A stretch of DNA of 64,000 nucleotides, taken from positions 62,001 through 126,000 of the forward strand of contig NZ_FOXE01000007.1 in the NCBI RefSeq assembly GCF_900115635.1. The letters run 5' to 3'. Positions 53,508 through 62,181 of this stretch are shown here, in pieces (positions within the stretch are counted from its first letter, which is position 1; each line of letters opens with the position of its first letter). This DNA is from Oscillibacter sp. PC13 (GTDB taxonomy: Bacteria > Bacillota > Clostridia > Oscillospirales > Oscillospiraceae). The translations under genes and the position numbers were made by a program. Below the pieces are notes generated by a model. That model saw only the letters and a list, made by a program, of their open reading frames with translations. It searched no databases and was not told where the DNA came from.

Positions 53508-54794
53508 ATGGACGCTGCTCAGCACAGGCGCCGCGATTTTCTACAGAATATTTCCATTGTCCTGCTGACGCTCTCAGCAGTGGCATTGTTTACACAAACC
53601 CAGTTGTACAATCTGAAGGATGGCAGCAGCGGGTACCTCGGCGGGCTGCTCAGCAGTTCTCCACCTGCACTCTCCAGCGTTGCCTCTCCGGCGGAACTGC
53701 GGGATCTTTCTGCCCCGGTGCGGGTGGCCATCACGGGCGCTTATGGCCGATACGGCAATATCTGCCTGACGACGACGGACGATACCTTTTCCCTCCTGCG
53801 TACGCTGCTGGGAGAAGCACTAGGGTCTGCGAAGTCCTTTTCCCCCTGTGGAGAGGATACGTTCCGGAGCGCACTTTCAGGGAATTCTGTCTACTACGAT
53901 TTTTTGGAGCCGCTTCCGCTCTCCATTTTAGCAGGCTTGGTGGGAGAGGATGCTTCCAATGCGGATTTGACTGCCAGAAGGCTGGTGATTTTTTCGAGAG
54001 CCGGGCATGTGTCCCTCTGTATCTGGGACGAACAGCAGGGTTATCTGCACAGTGAAACTGCTGTTTCTCCTTCTGATCTGGAGTCCACGGTAAATAATTA
54101 TGAGCTGACCAGTGCCTCCTTTGCCTTTGACAATATTGCGCTGGATCCCGGTTTTCAGTCTGTTGCGCCCTATTCCCTGTTCCCGGCTGAGCTTCCGGAG
54201 CTGTCCGTGCTCGCTTCTGTCAACGCCCTGCCAGATACCGTATCTCTTTTAACAGCACTTGGACTCAATCCCCATACCAATAATCGTTATACGGAATCCA
54301 GCGGGACAGAGGTCATTATGGCCGGCAATGGTTCCCTGCGGATATACACAGATGGCACGGTCTTATATCAAGGCGGGGATTCTGCCATGAAAATCAAGGT
54401 CTCCGGTGAAATTCCAACCAGCAAAGAGGCTGCCGCCTGGGCTACTTCCCTTATCAATGGTCTGATAGGCAATTCTTCTGGGGATGCCTCCATATTCCTG
54501 CAGCAGATCCGGCAGAACGGGACCACCACTGTTGTGCAGTTTGGCTATCAGCTGGATGGTGTTCCCATCCGTTTTACCGATGGCAGCTGTGCAGCAGAGG
54601 TTACCTTTTCCGGCAGTACTGTTTCCACGCTCCAAATCCGTTTTCGCCAGTATACACGTTCCGGAGAAACATCTCTTCTGCTTCCACTCCGGCAGGTATT
54701 GGCCATTTCCTCCGCGCACAGCGGATCTGAGTTGTCCATAGACTATATCGACAGCGGTGGAAGTACTGTCTCCGCCGCTTGGTTGGCAGATTGA
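53508..54794 (+). CDS. yycH: YycH-like WalK regulatory protein
   Basis: A 428-residue protein with one N-terminal membrane helix (about 12-32) and a large extracytoplasmic part (35-428). Sequence similarity to Bacillus YycH is low by eye, but order walR-walK-this-yycI-like-murA-yycJ and topology match the YycH position. In Bacillus YycH and YycI form a membrane complex that inhibits WalK. AAAGGAGG lies before the ATG. Identity rests on synteny. Confidence 0.7.
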   Translation: MDAAQHRRRDFLQNISIVLLTLSAVALFTQTQLYNLKDGSSGYLGGLLSSSPPALSSVASPAELRDLSAPVRVAITGAYGRYGNICLTTTDDTFSLLRTLLGEALGSAKSFSPCGEDTFRSALSGNSVYYDFLEPLPLSILAGLVGEDASNADLTARRLVIFSRAGHVSLCIWDEQQGYLHSETAVSPSDLESTVNNYELTSASFAFDNIALDPGFQSVAPYSLFPAELPELSVLASVNALPDTVSLLTALGLNPHTNNRYTESSGTEVIMAGNGSLRIYTDGTVLYQGGDSAMKIKVSGEIPTSKEAAAWATSLINGLIGNSSGDASIFLQQIRQNGTTTVVQFGYQLDGVPIRFTDGSCAAEVTFSGSTVSTLQIRFRQYTRSGETSLLLPLRQVLAISSAHSGSELSIDYIDSGGSTVSAAWLAD

Positions 54795-54923
54795 CTTTTT
54801 TGTAATATGGTGCCGTCTGTTTCAAGCACGGTATATTCAGGATCTACTGCAGCGCCTCCCATTGGAAATAGCAAATTCCGTTCTGTTTTCCAGGGCGCAA
54901 TCTCACTGAAAGGAGTACCGCAT

Positions 54924-55730
54924 GTGGAACGTTCCCGTTTAAAAACGATTATGATTCTGATTTTAGCGTTGCTGAATATTTGCCTGCTGGGCTCCCTGGT
55001 CAGCCGGATCGCCGCTGAGCGGGAAAGCCGCCAGCAGGCAGCAGAACAGCTGGTCGCTCTATTCGCCGCAGAGAATATCGCACTGGATGCCAATACCATT
55101 CCAGATAAAGCGCCGCCTTCCGGCCAGACGCTGACCAGAAGCCCCAATTCAGACCAGGCCCTGGCGGCTGCCTTTTTGGGCGATGGTCTTTCCTCCACGG
55201 ACCAAGGCGGCGGTATCTATACCTACGGAAGCAATTATGGCGCCGCCCGCTGCAGTTCCAACGGCACATTTGATATCATCGGAACGCAGATAACAGAGGA
55301 TGCCGAGAGTTTCTGCCGAAAATTCTGCCGGGAAAACCACTATAAAAATCTGTCCTTTATCCTGGATGAAACCGGCAGCGGTACTGCAACAGCAGTCCGA
55401 TATTATGATGGATATCCAGTATTCAACTGTACCATCACCTTTACAATTGAATCCGGCGCCATCACAAAGGTCAGCGGCACCCATCTTCCGGACGCCACTG
55501 CAGAATCCGATGTCCAGGATCCCCTCTCTGCTGTTGCCGCGCTGTCTCTATTTTTGGGCATGCGCCGCGAGAGCGGAGCTTTGGTTTCTGTTATCACAGA
55601 GATGTATCTCTGCTATGAGCTCCAGGGCACCACAACATCCCCCATCACTCTGACGCCGGCTTGGTGTATTGTGACCGACACCGCTTCTTATTATGTAAAC
55701 TGTTATACGGCTGCTATTACGCACAATTAG
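54924..55730 (+). CDS. yycI: YycI-like WalK regulatory protein
   Basis: A 268-residue protein from a GTG at 54924 (AAAGGAG 8 nt upstream); earlier in-frame codons lack a ribosome site. Short basic N-terminus (VERSRLKTIM), one membrane helix (about 9-29), then a YycI-like extracellular domain of two repeats (HYKNLSFILDETGSGTATAV; GYPVFNCTITFTIESGAITK). It fits the YycI family, partner of YycH. Its stop is 237 bp before murA, where a new promoter starts. Confidence 0.75.
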   Translation: MERSRLKTIMILILALLNICLLGSLVSRIAAERESRQQAAEQLVALFAAENIALDANTIPDKAPPSGQTLTRSPNSDQALAAAFLGDGLSSTDQGGGIYTYGSNYGAARCSSNGTFDIIGTQITEDAESFCRKFCRENHYKNLSFILDETGSGTATAVRYYDGYPVFNCTITFTIESGAITKVSGTHLPDATAESDVQDPLSAVAALSLFLGMRRESGALVSVITEMYLCYELQGTTTSPITLTPAWCIVTDTASYYVNCYTAAITHN

Positions 55731-55789
55731 TGTTTTTTGGCTTTTTTACACACATTTTCACTTTTTATGGAAACAGCATCAGGAATGGT

Positions 55790-55818
55790 TTGCAATTCTT
55801 TTTCTGGTATGTTATGAT
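55790..55818 (+). promoter_or_regulatory. Promoter of the murA-yycJ-rlmH unit
   Basis: TTGCAA (55790-55795), 17-nt spacer, TATGAT (55813-55818), about 150 bp before the murA TTG start; the leader is long and has a short GC hairpin near 55852-55878. Confidence 0.75.
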
Positions 55819-55967
55819 GATTTATGTGTGAGTTTCTTCGGGTATTATTTTGCCCGTCCGCAGATCCTTGTGCGGGTATGAAGCGGCGTCAGCCGGGTAA
55901 ACTGTTCTTAGAAGGAATGGGTTGCTGCCACCAAAGAAAGTTCCTTTTAAAGAGAGGGTAAATCATT

Positions 55968-57266
55968 TTGACAAAGTATATTGTACAGGGCGGAAAGCCC
56001 CTGTTTGGAGAGGTCGAAGTCAGCGGTGCCAAGAATGCCGCCGTTGCCATTATTCCGGCGGCCTTGATGGTGGACGGTGTCTGCCGCATTGAAAATATTC
56101 CACAGATTTCTGATGTGACGCTGTGTCTGAAAATTTTAGAGCAGTTGGGCGCCAATATTCGTACCATCAACCGCCATACGGTTGAAATTGACTGCAGCCG
56201 TATCCGTTCTACCCGGACCTCCTATGAGTTGGCCCGTAAGATCCGCGCCTCATATTATTTAATCGGTGCCCTTTTGGGCCGATTTGGCCAAGCTGAGGTG
56301 GCGATGCCTGGTGGGTGCAATTTTGGTGTCCGTCCCATTGACCAGCATGTAAAAGGCTTTACCACATTAGGCGCAAAAGTCGTGGTGGAGGGAGGCTTTA
56401 TCCATGCCTCCACAGATCTTGGCCGCCTGAAGGGTGCCAACGTCTATCTGGATGTGGTGTCTGTGGGCGCCACGATGAACATCATGATGGCCGCTGCAAT
56501 GGCGGAGGGAAACACAATCATTGAAAACGCCGCCAAGGAACCTCATATTGTAGATTTGGCCAACTTCCTGAACTCCATGGGGGCCAATATCCGGGGTGCA
56601 GGTACGGATACGATCAAAATCCAGGGCGTCGACCGCCTTTCCGGCGGTACCTATGCCATCATTCCGGACCAGATTGAGGCTGGAACCTACATGGCGGCTG
56701 TTGCCGCCACTGGCGGACAGATTCTGGTGAAAAACATTATTCCCAAGCACATGGACTGCATCACTGCCAAATTGGTGGAGATGGGGGTCGAGGTAGAGGA
56801 ACATGAGGACACCCTCTTGGTCCGCCGCACCGGTTCCCTGCAGAAGACCAATGTGAAGACGCTGCCCTATCCGGGCTTCCCCACAGATATGCAGCCCCAG
56901 ATTACTACCGTGCTCTCTCTGGCGGAGGGAACCTCTCTGGTAACAGAGAGTGTATGGAAAAACCGTTACCGTTACGTGGATGAGTTGAAGCGCATGGGTG
57001 CCAACATTCAAGTGGATGACCGCACCGCTGTGGTAGAGGGGGTGGATCACCTGACCGGTGCCCCGATCCAGGCCTGTGATCTGCGGGCTGGCGCGGCGCT
57101 GGTCATTGCGGCATTGGCTGCACAGGGCGAGAGTGAAATCAGCTGTGTGCAATATGTGGAGCGGGGCTATGAGGATATCGTGGCCAAGCTGCGCGGCCTG
57201 GGCGCCGATATCCGCTCCGTGGAGATTCCCGGAGAAAGTGACGAGCTGGAAGCGCACATTGGGTGA
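55968..57266 (+). CDS. murA: UDP-N-acetylglucosamine 1-carboxyvinyltransferase
   Basis: A 432-residue enzyme with a TTG start (MTKYIVQGGKPLFGEVEVSG; GAGAGGG upstream). EPSP-synthase fold; catalytic Cys in MPGGCNFGVRPIDQH; C-terminal DLRAGAALVIAALAAQGESE. It makes the first committed peptidoglycan precursor, and the Cys form is fosfomycin-sensitive in known enzymes. It sits inside the wal block between yycI and yycJ, tying precursor synthesis to WalRK. Confidence 0.95.
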   Translation: MTKYIVQGGKPLFGEVEVSGAKNAAVAIIPAALMVDGVCRIENIPQISDVTLCLKILEQLGANIRTINRHTVEIDCSRIRSTRTSYELARKIRASYYLIGALLGRFGQAEVAMPGGCNFGVRPIDQHVKGFTTLGAKVVVEGGFIHASTDLGRLKGANVYLDVVSVGATMNIMMAAAMAEGNTIIENAAKEPHIVDLANFLNSMGANIRGAGTDTIKIQGVDRLSGGTYAIIPDQIEAGTYMAAVAATGGQILVKNIIPKHMDCITAKLVEMGVEVEEHEDTLLVRRTGSLQKTNVKTLPYPGFPTDMQPQITTVLSLAEGTSLVTESVWKNRYRYVDELKRMGANIQVDDRTAVVEGVDHLTGAPIQACDLRAGAALVIAALAAQGESEISCVQYVERGYEDIVAKLRGLGADIRSVEIPGESDELEAHIG

Positions 57267-57309
57267 ATCCGGGTACTCCTTCCCGGCTCCCCTTTTGATG
57301 AAGATCGAT

Positions 57310-57362
57310 GCGTCCGCAGGGGAGGATGGCGACCGACAGTCGACGTTCTCCCTTGCGGACGC
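57310..57362 (+). promoter_or_regulatory. Long intercistronic RNA hairpin between murA and yycJ
   Basis: GCGTCCGCAGGGGAG (57310-57324) pairs with CTCCCTTGCGGACGC (57348-57362), 15 bp with one G-U, around a 23-nt loop that has its own small stem (CGAC/GTCG). No strong T-run follows, so it is not a plain terminator; it may stabilise or process the mRNA. Confidence 0.6.
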
Positions 57363-57392
57363 CCTATTCTTTACTACAGTGAGGTTTTCGCT

Positions 57393-58193
57393 TTGACCAC
57401 CCTACATACCCTTGCCAGCGGCTCCTCCGGGAACGCACTGCTGCTTTCTGCCGGCAGCACACATCTGCTGCTGGATGCCGGGATCTCCTGCCGCCGCATC
57501 TGTGCGGCCCTGCAGACACTGGGCCTGGAGTTGACGAATTTATCAGGCATCCTGGTTACACACACGCACACCGACCACATCTCCGGACTGCAAACGCTGC
57601 TGAAGCGCTGGAGTGGTCCGGTCTATGCCAGTGAGCGCACTGCCTTTGGCCTTGCAGACCGTTTGGCTGCATCGTCTCTCCATTTGTATCCTTTGGCGTT
57701 TGGAAGCGCCTGCTCTCTCGGCGGCTGTGTGGTAACTGCTTTTCCCACCGCCCATGATGCTCCCGGTGCCAGTGGCTTCCGAATCGACACTACCGACGGC
57801 AGTGTTGGGCTTTTGACAGACACCGGCTATGTGACGGAAGAGGCAGCTGAGATCCTGCTCGGCGTGGATCTGGCGGTGCTGGAGGCCAACCACGATGTGG
57901 AAACCCTGCGCAGCGGACCCTATCCATATTATTTAAAGCAGCGCATTCTGGGTTCCGAAGGACATCTTTGCAACGAGGACGCCGCCCGGTTTGCGGTAAC
58001 ACTGGCCGAAAACGGCACATCTGAAATCGTGCTGGCGCATTTGAGCAAGGAGAACAACACACCTGCCATGGCCCGGAACACCGTGGAGTTCGCGCTCTCT
58101 GCCGCCGGGCAGAATCCGTTGCTGTCTGTTGCTCCCCGGGATACGCTGGGACCCACCCATGTTGTTGTCAGGAGGGTCCTATGCAAAAAGTAA
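57393..58193 (+). CDS. yycJ: YycJ/WalJ MBL-fold hydrolase
   Basis: A 266-residue metallo-beta-lactamase fold protein, TTG start (MTTLHTLASGSSGNALLLSA). Metal site HTHTDHISG, later HD (PTAHDAPG), DTGYV and a C-terminal LAHLSKENN. In the Wal operon YycJ acts on DNA (exonuclease implicated in mismatch repair and wall-linked replication control). Overlaps rlmH by 13 nt. A hairpin lies just upstream. Confidence 0.9.
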   Translation: MTTLHTLASGSSGNALLLSAGSTHLLLDAGISCRRICAALQTLGLELTNLSGILVTHTHTDHISGLQTLLKRWSGPVYASERTAFGLADRLAASSLHLYPLAFGSACSLGGCVVTAFPTAHDAPGASGFRIDTTDGSVGLLTDTGYVTEEAAEILLGVDLAVLEANHDVETLRSGPYPYYLKQRILGSEGHLCNEDAARFAVTLAENGTSEIVLAHLSKENNTPAMARNTVEFALSAAGQNPLLSVAPRDTLGPTHVVVRRVLCKK

Positions 58194-58663
58194 CCCTTCT
58201 TTGCGTTGGAAAGCTGAAAGAGCGGTTCTATACGGACGCTGCGGCGGAATATGGAAAGCGTCTTTCCCGATACTGCAAATTGGAGATCGTTGAGCTTCCG
58301 GAGGAACGCCTTCCCGAGAACCCCTCTCCTGCTCAAATCGACTCAGCCCTCGCTAGAGAAGCGGATGCCATCCGGAGCAAGCTGCCACCCTCGGCCCGCC
58401 TGATCGCCCTTTGTGTTGAGGGGCGGATGCGCTCCAGCGAGGAGTTGGCCCATTTGGTGGCCGACAGCGCCAATCATGGAGAGAATCACCTGGTCTTCCT
58501 CATTGGCGGTTCCTTTGGCCTGCACGTCTCTCTCAAAGCGCAGGCTGCAGTAAAGCTCTCCATGTCTCCAATGACCTTCCCCCACCATCTGGCCCGGGTG
58601 ATGCTGCTGGAACAGATTTATCGGGCGTATCAAATTAACGCAGGCACAAAATACCATAAATAA
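58181..58663 (+). CDS. rlmH: 23S rRNA (pseudouridine-1915-N3)-methyltransferase
   Basis: A 160-residue SPOUT methyltransferase: start MQKVTLLCVGKLKERFYTDA, trefoil-knot segment FLIGGSFGLH and the C-terminal LARVMLLEQIYRAYQINAGT-YHK. It methylates helix 69 of 23S rRNA. It follows yycJ as in Bacillus and many Firmicutes (13-nt overlap). Confidence 0.95.
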   Translation: MQKVTLLCVGKLKERFYTDAAAEYGKRLSRYCKLEIVELPEERLPENPSPAQIDSALAREADAIRSKLPPSARLIALCVEGRMRSSEELAHLVADSANHGENHLVFLIGGSFGLHVSLKAQAAVKLSMSPMTFPHHLARVMLLEQIYRAYQINAGTKYHK

Positions 58664-58679
58664 TGAGGTGGTTTGCAGA

Positions 58680-59039
58680 ATGGAGCAGGCAAAAGACTTC
58701 TGGGCCCTGGCGGACCCGGCGCTTTTGGAGCAATGGCCCAAGGACGAGCGCGGCCGCCCCGAGACCGCAGAAAAATTGGTTCTCCAATCGGAGTTGGACG
58801 GCATGGCGGACATCACCCTTTCTATGCTGAAAGGGTATGGCATTCCGGCCTTCAAGGTGGGAACCCAGGGAAAAGTAATTTTTGGTTTTGCGGGGTTGGG
58901 CGTGGAGATCTATGTCCCCGCCTCCCGGATAGAAGAGGCGCGTGCACTGCTGGCCGCTCCGGCAGCGGACGCGGATGAGACGCCGGGTAACGGCACGGAA
59001 AAAAAGGAGGTTTCTGATGGACTTCATGAAGGAATATGA
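58680..59039 (+). CDS. DUF2007-like small protein
   Basis: A 119-residue protein from the ATG at 58680 (GAGGTGG upstream). Its central part (LDGMADITLSMLKGYGIPAF, then GFAGLGVEIYVPASRIEEAR) resembles the DUF2007 fold (ferredoxin-like, once called putative signal-transducing protein). Overlaps the start of the phosphomutase gene by 23 nt. Function unknown. Confidence 0.65.
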   Translation: MEQAKDFWALADPALLEQWPKDERGRPETAEKLVLQSELDGMADITLSMLKGYGIPAFKVGTQGKVIFGFAGLGVEIYVPASRIEEARALLAAPAADADETPGNGTEKKEVSDGLHEGI

Positions 59040-60744
59040 AAAATGGCTGTCCAGCCCGGCGCTTTCCCCTGCGGAACACGCGGAGCTGGAAGCGCTTCGG
59101 ACGGATCCAAAGGAGATTGAGTCCCGCTTTTACGGTCCTCTGGAGTTTGGCACCGCAGGGCTTCGTGGCACCATGGCCGTCGGATTGCACAACATGAATA
59201 TCCATGTGATCCGCTGGGCAACCCAAGGCTTCGCAGAGGTCATTGCAGCCGAGGGGCAGTCCGGCAGGGACCGTGGTGTGGCCATCTGTATGGATTGCCG
59301 GAACCATTCCATGGAATTTGCCCGGGCCGCTGCGGAAGTCTGCGCCGGCAATGGCATCCATGTGCGGATTTTTGAATCCCTGCGCCCTACACCGGAGCTG
59401 AGCTTTGCCGTGCGGGAATACCACTGTCAAGCGGGTATCAATGTCACTGCCTCTCACAACCCCAAGGAGTACAACGGTTATAAGGTCTACTGGGAAGACG
59501 GCGCACAGCTCCCCCCCCATCATGCCGATGCCATTGCCCGGCGGTTGGAGGGAATTGATGTTTTCACCGGCGTAACATCCATCCCATATGACGATGCGGT
59601 AAAGGCTGGCCTGATTGAGGTGTTGGGCGCGGAAACGGATCAGCGGTTCATGGCGCAGGTCACTGCGATGATCAATGACCGGGAAACAGTCGCCAAGGTG
59701 GCAGATACTTTTAAAATGGTATACACCCCCTTCCACGGCTGTGGATACAAGCTGGTGCCGGAGGCCCTCCGTGCTCTCGGTATCAAGCACGTGATCTGCG
59801 AACCCCAGCAGATGGTGATTGACGGCAGTTTCCCAACCGTGGTGTCTCCAAATCCAGAGAATCCCGAAGGGTTTTATCTTGCTATTGATTTGGCAAAGCA
59901 AAACGACGTGGATTTCATTTTGGGAACAGACCCTGACAGTGACCGGGTTGGAATTTTGATCCGGGATCGGAATGGCGCGTATTGTCCCGTCACCGGCAAT
60001 CAGACTGGCGTGCTGCTGCTGGACTATCTGATTGGTGCGATGAAGCGGGCTGGCAGGCTCCCGGAGAACCCCGTGGCTCTGAAGACCATCGTGACCACAG
60101 AGATGGCCCGAAAAGTGGCTGAGTCCAACGGCGTGAAGTGCTTTGATACCTTTACCGGCTTCAAGTTCATGGCGGAGAAGAAAAACGCCCTGGAGGAGAG
60201 CGGCCAGGGCAAGGTCATTTTCTCCTATGAGGAGAGCTATGGCTATATGCTGGGAGACTATGTCCGGGACAAGGACGCAGTCACGGCCTCCATGCTGCTC
60301 ACTGAGATGGCGGCTTGGTATGCAGCTCAGGGAATGACGTTGTTTGATGCATTGGAAAAGCTGTATGAGAAGTACGGCCACTATGCGGAAAAGACCCACA
60401 ACTTGGTGATGCCGGGCTTGGACGGTCTGAAGGACATGGCAGAACTGATGAAGACCCTGCGCGAAAATCCCCCCGCCGATATCTGCGGAGTGGCGGTTGT
60501 CACCTGGAAGGATTATCGTGATGGAAGCGTGGTGGACTGTGCCACTGGCGCAAAATCCACCATGGAACTCTCAGGATCCAATGTGCTGCGGTTTGAGTTG
60601 GCAGACGGTACTACGATTCTGGTGCGTCCTTCCGGCACCGAGCCCAAAATCAAGGTCTATATCCTGACACAGGGCAAGGACAGTACCATATGCGCTGCCA
60701 ATCTGGAAAAATACGGCATGTGGGTCAGAACCCTCCAGAAGTAA
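59017..60744 (+). CDS. Phosphoglucomutase/phosphomannomutase family enzyme
   Basis: A 575-residue alpha-D-phosphohexomutase from the ATG at 59017 (AAGGAGG upstream). Motifs: phospho-Ser loop TASHNPKEYNGYK, Mg site GTDPDSDRVG, sugar loop SYEESYGYMLGDYV, phosphate site RPSGTEPKIKVY. Of the PgcA type, likely making glucose-1-phosphate for UDP-glucose and wall polymers. The start overlaps the DUF2007-like gene. Confidence 0.93.
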   Translation: MDFMKEYEKWLSSPALSPAEHAELEALRTDPKEIESRFYGPLEFGTAGLRGTMAVGLHNMNIHVIRWATQGFAEVIAAEGQSGRDRGVAICMDCRNHSMEFARAAAEVCAGNGIHVRIFESLRPTPELSFAVREYHCQAGINVTASHNPKEYNGYKVYWEDGAQLPPHHADAIARRLEGIDVFTGVTSIPYDDAVKAGLIEVLGAETDQRFMAQVTAMINDRETVAKVADTFKMVYTPFHGCGYKLVPEALRALGIKHVICEPQQMVIDGSFPTVVSPNPENPEGFYLAIDLAKQNDVDFILGTDPDSDRVGILIRDRNGAYCPVTGNQTGVLLLDYLIGAMKRAGRLPENPVALKTIVTTEMARKVAESNGVKCFDTFTGFKFMAEKKNALEESGQGKVIFSYEESYGYMLGDYVRDKDAVTASMLLTEMAAWYAAQGMTLFDALEKLYEKYGHYAEKTHNLVMPGLDGLKDMAELMKTLRENPPADICGVAVVTWKDYRDGSVVDCATGAKSTMELSGSNVLRFELADGTTILVRPSGTEPKIKVYILTQGKDSTICAANLEKYGMWVRTLQK

Positions 60745-60829
60745 GTCCGCCAAAGCCCACATTTTCGTGGACTCTGGATTGCTCAGCCCGGCACGCTGTG
60801 AATGTTATGTGAAGAAGGAAGGATCTCAT

Positions 60830-61216
60830 ATGAAACTTGCAGTTACCTATGAAAATGGAAATGTGTTTGGTCATTTTGGCCACACAGAACACTTTAAGCT
60901 CTATCAAGTAGAAAACGGATCTGTCGTTTCCTCTCAGGTAGTGGACACCAACGGCAGCGGCCACGGTGCTTTGGCGGGCTTTCTGCAGCAGCATGGCGTG
61001 GACTGCTTGATCTGTGGAGGAATCGGCGGCGGGGCACAGGCCGCCCTGGCGGAGTCTGGCATCAAGCTGTATGCCGGCTGCAGCGGTGATGCTGATCAGC
61101 GGGTGGCCGAGCTGTTGGCCGGTACACTTGCCTATGCAGATGCGGCCACCTGTGAGCATCATCACGGGGAGGGCCATACCTGCGGTGAGCACGACTGCGG
61201 TGGCCATCACGAATAG
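60830..61216 (+). CDS. NifX/NafY-like dinitrogenase cofactor-binding family protein with His-rich tail
   Basis: A 128-residue protein from the ATG at 60830 (AAGGAAGG upstream). Residues 1-105 match the NifB/NifX/NafY domain (MKLAVTYENGNVFGHFGHTE, then GVDCLICGGIGGGAQAALAE). The C-terminal 20 residues are rich in His and Cys (CEHHHGEGHTCGEHDCGGHH), a probable metal-binding tail. No nitrogenase genes are in the window, and the family is widespread in non-fixers. Metal storage or Fe-S handling is inferred. Confidence 0.85.
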   Translation: MKLAVTYENGNVFGHFGHTEHFKLYQVENGSVVSSQVVDTNGSGHGALAGFLQQHGVDCLICGGIGGGAQAALAESGIKLYAGCSGDADQRVAELLAGTLAYADAATCEHHHGEGHTCGEHDCGGHHE

Positions 61217-61230
61217 AGTCATCTTTCAAG

Positions 61231-61262
61231 AAGGGGAAGCACCGCTGGTGCTCCCCTTTTCT
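61231..61262 (+). terminator. Terminator after the NifX-like gene
   Basis: AAGGGGAAGCACC (from 61231) pairs with GGTGCTCCCCTT (61247-61258) around a short loop, with one bulge, followed by TTTCTTTTC. Confidence 0.8.
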
Positions 61263-61345
61263 TTTCATCTTTAGCCGCTTCCCCACATATATTGATGACA
61301 GCACCTGCTTACCGGTGCGGAATTTCACCGGAGAGGATGAGTTCC

Positions 61346-61990
61346 ATGGAAGAACACTACCCCTTTACTCTGCCGCCACTCCCATTTGCATACGATGCGC
61401 TGCTTCCGGAGCTGGATGAAAAGACCATGTACTTTCACCACGATAAACACTTTGCAGCCTATGTTGAAACACTGAACCATCTGCTGGAGCGGCGCCCGGT
61501 CTATCAGAGCTGGCCGCTCTGGAAGCTCTGTCGGGATTGGGCAGAGCTTCCGGACGAAATCCGTCAGGGCGTCCGCAATAACGCTGGAGGCGTGTATAAT
61601 CACGATCTCTATTTCCGTACACTGCATCCAACACCGGTAAGCTCTCCCGGCGCCCTTCTGCTGGGTGCCATCGAGCGGGACTTCGGCGGACTACAGGCTC
61701 TGAAAGGCGCTATAAAAACCGCAGCTTTGGGGCAGTTCGGTTCCGGCTGGGCCTGGCTTACCGCAGAAAGCGACGGCCGGCTGTCCGTCTGCAAAACTGC
61801 CAACCAGGACACACCGCTTCCCCTGCTTCCGCTGTTATGCTGTGACGTATGGGAGCATGCCTACTATCTGCAGTATCAAAACCGGCGGGCAGAGTATTTT
61901 GAAAACTGGTGGCGGCTGGTGGATTGGCCGCAGCTCTCCAGTGTGTATTCCCAAGTGATTTCCCGCTGTCCCAGGTGTCCCCACCCCTGA
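61346..61990 (+). CDS. Iron/manganese superoxide dismutase
   Basis: A 214-residue SOD from the ATG at 61346 (GAGAGGAT upstream; an ATG three codons earlier is the alternative). N-terminal helical domain: LPPLPFAYDALLPELDEKTM, HHDKHFAAYVETLNHLL (first His ligand), GGVYNHDLYFRTL (second His). C-terminal: FGSGWAWLTAES and CDVWEHAYYLQYQNRRAEYF (Asp and His ligands). It removes superoxide in this anaerobe. Ends at an intrinsic terminator (62007-62037). Confidence 0.93.
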   Translation: MEEHYPFTLPPLPFAYDALLPELDEKTMYFHHDKHFAAYVETLNHLLERRPVYQSWPLWKLCRDWAELPDEIRQGVRNNAGGVYNHDLYFRTLHPTPVSSPGALLLGAIERDFGGLQALKGAIKTAALGQFGSGWAWLTAESDGRLSVCKTANQDTPLPLLPLLCCDVWEHAYYLQYQNRRAEYFENWWRLVDWPQLSSVYSQVISRCPRCPHP

Positions 61991-62006
61991 TTTTTCATTT
62001 CTCATC

Positions 62007-62037
62007 AACTCCTCCCGGAACGGTTCCGGGGGGAGTT
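62007..62037 (+). terminator. Terminator after sod
   Basis: AACTCCTCCCGGAA (62007-62020) pairs with TTCCGGGGGGAGTT (62024-62037) with one G-T pair and a 3-nt loop, then TTTT. Confidence 0.8.
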
Positions 62038-62098
62038 TTGTTACGTTTAATCGTAAAAAACTTAACAGAATATTCACCTCTTTTCTGGGCGAAAGAGA

Positions 62099-62162
62099 TT
62101 GACAAGGACAGGCCCTCTGCGTATAATTAATGACAGCTTGTCATAAAATGACATGTTGTCAT
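62099..62162 (+). promoter_or_regulatory. Consensus promoter with two TetR operators
   Basis: Perfect -35 TTGACA (62099-62104), 17-nt spacer, perfect -10 TATAAT (62122-62127). Directly downstream two palindromes ATGACA-GCT-TGTCAT (62130-62144) and ATGACA-TGT-TGTCAT (62148-62162), 18 bp apart, overlap the transcript start. A repressor bound here would block a very strong promoter. Confidence 0.9.
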
Positions 62163-62181
62163 TTTTAAGAGGAGGGATTTT

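Noticed and set aside
58852-60399. 515-residue minus-strand frame over the phosphohexomutase gene
   Set aside because: Antisense shadow; the plus strand carries all catalytic motifs.
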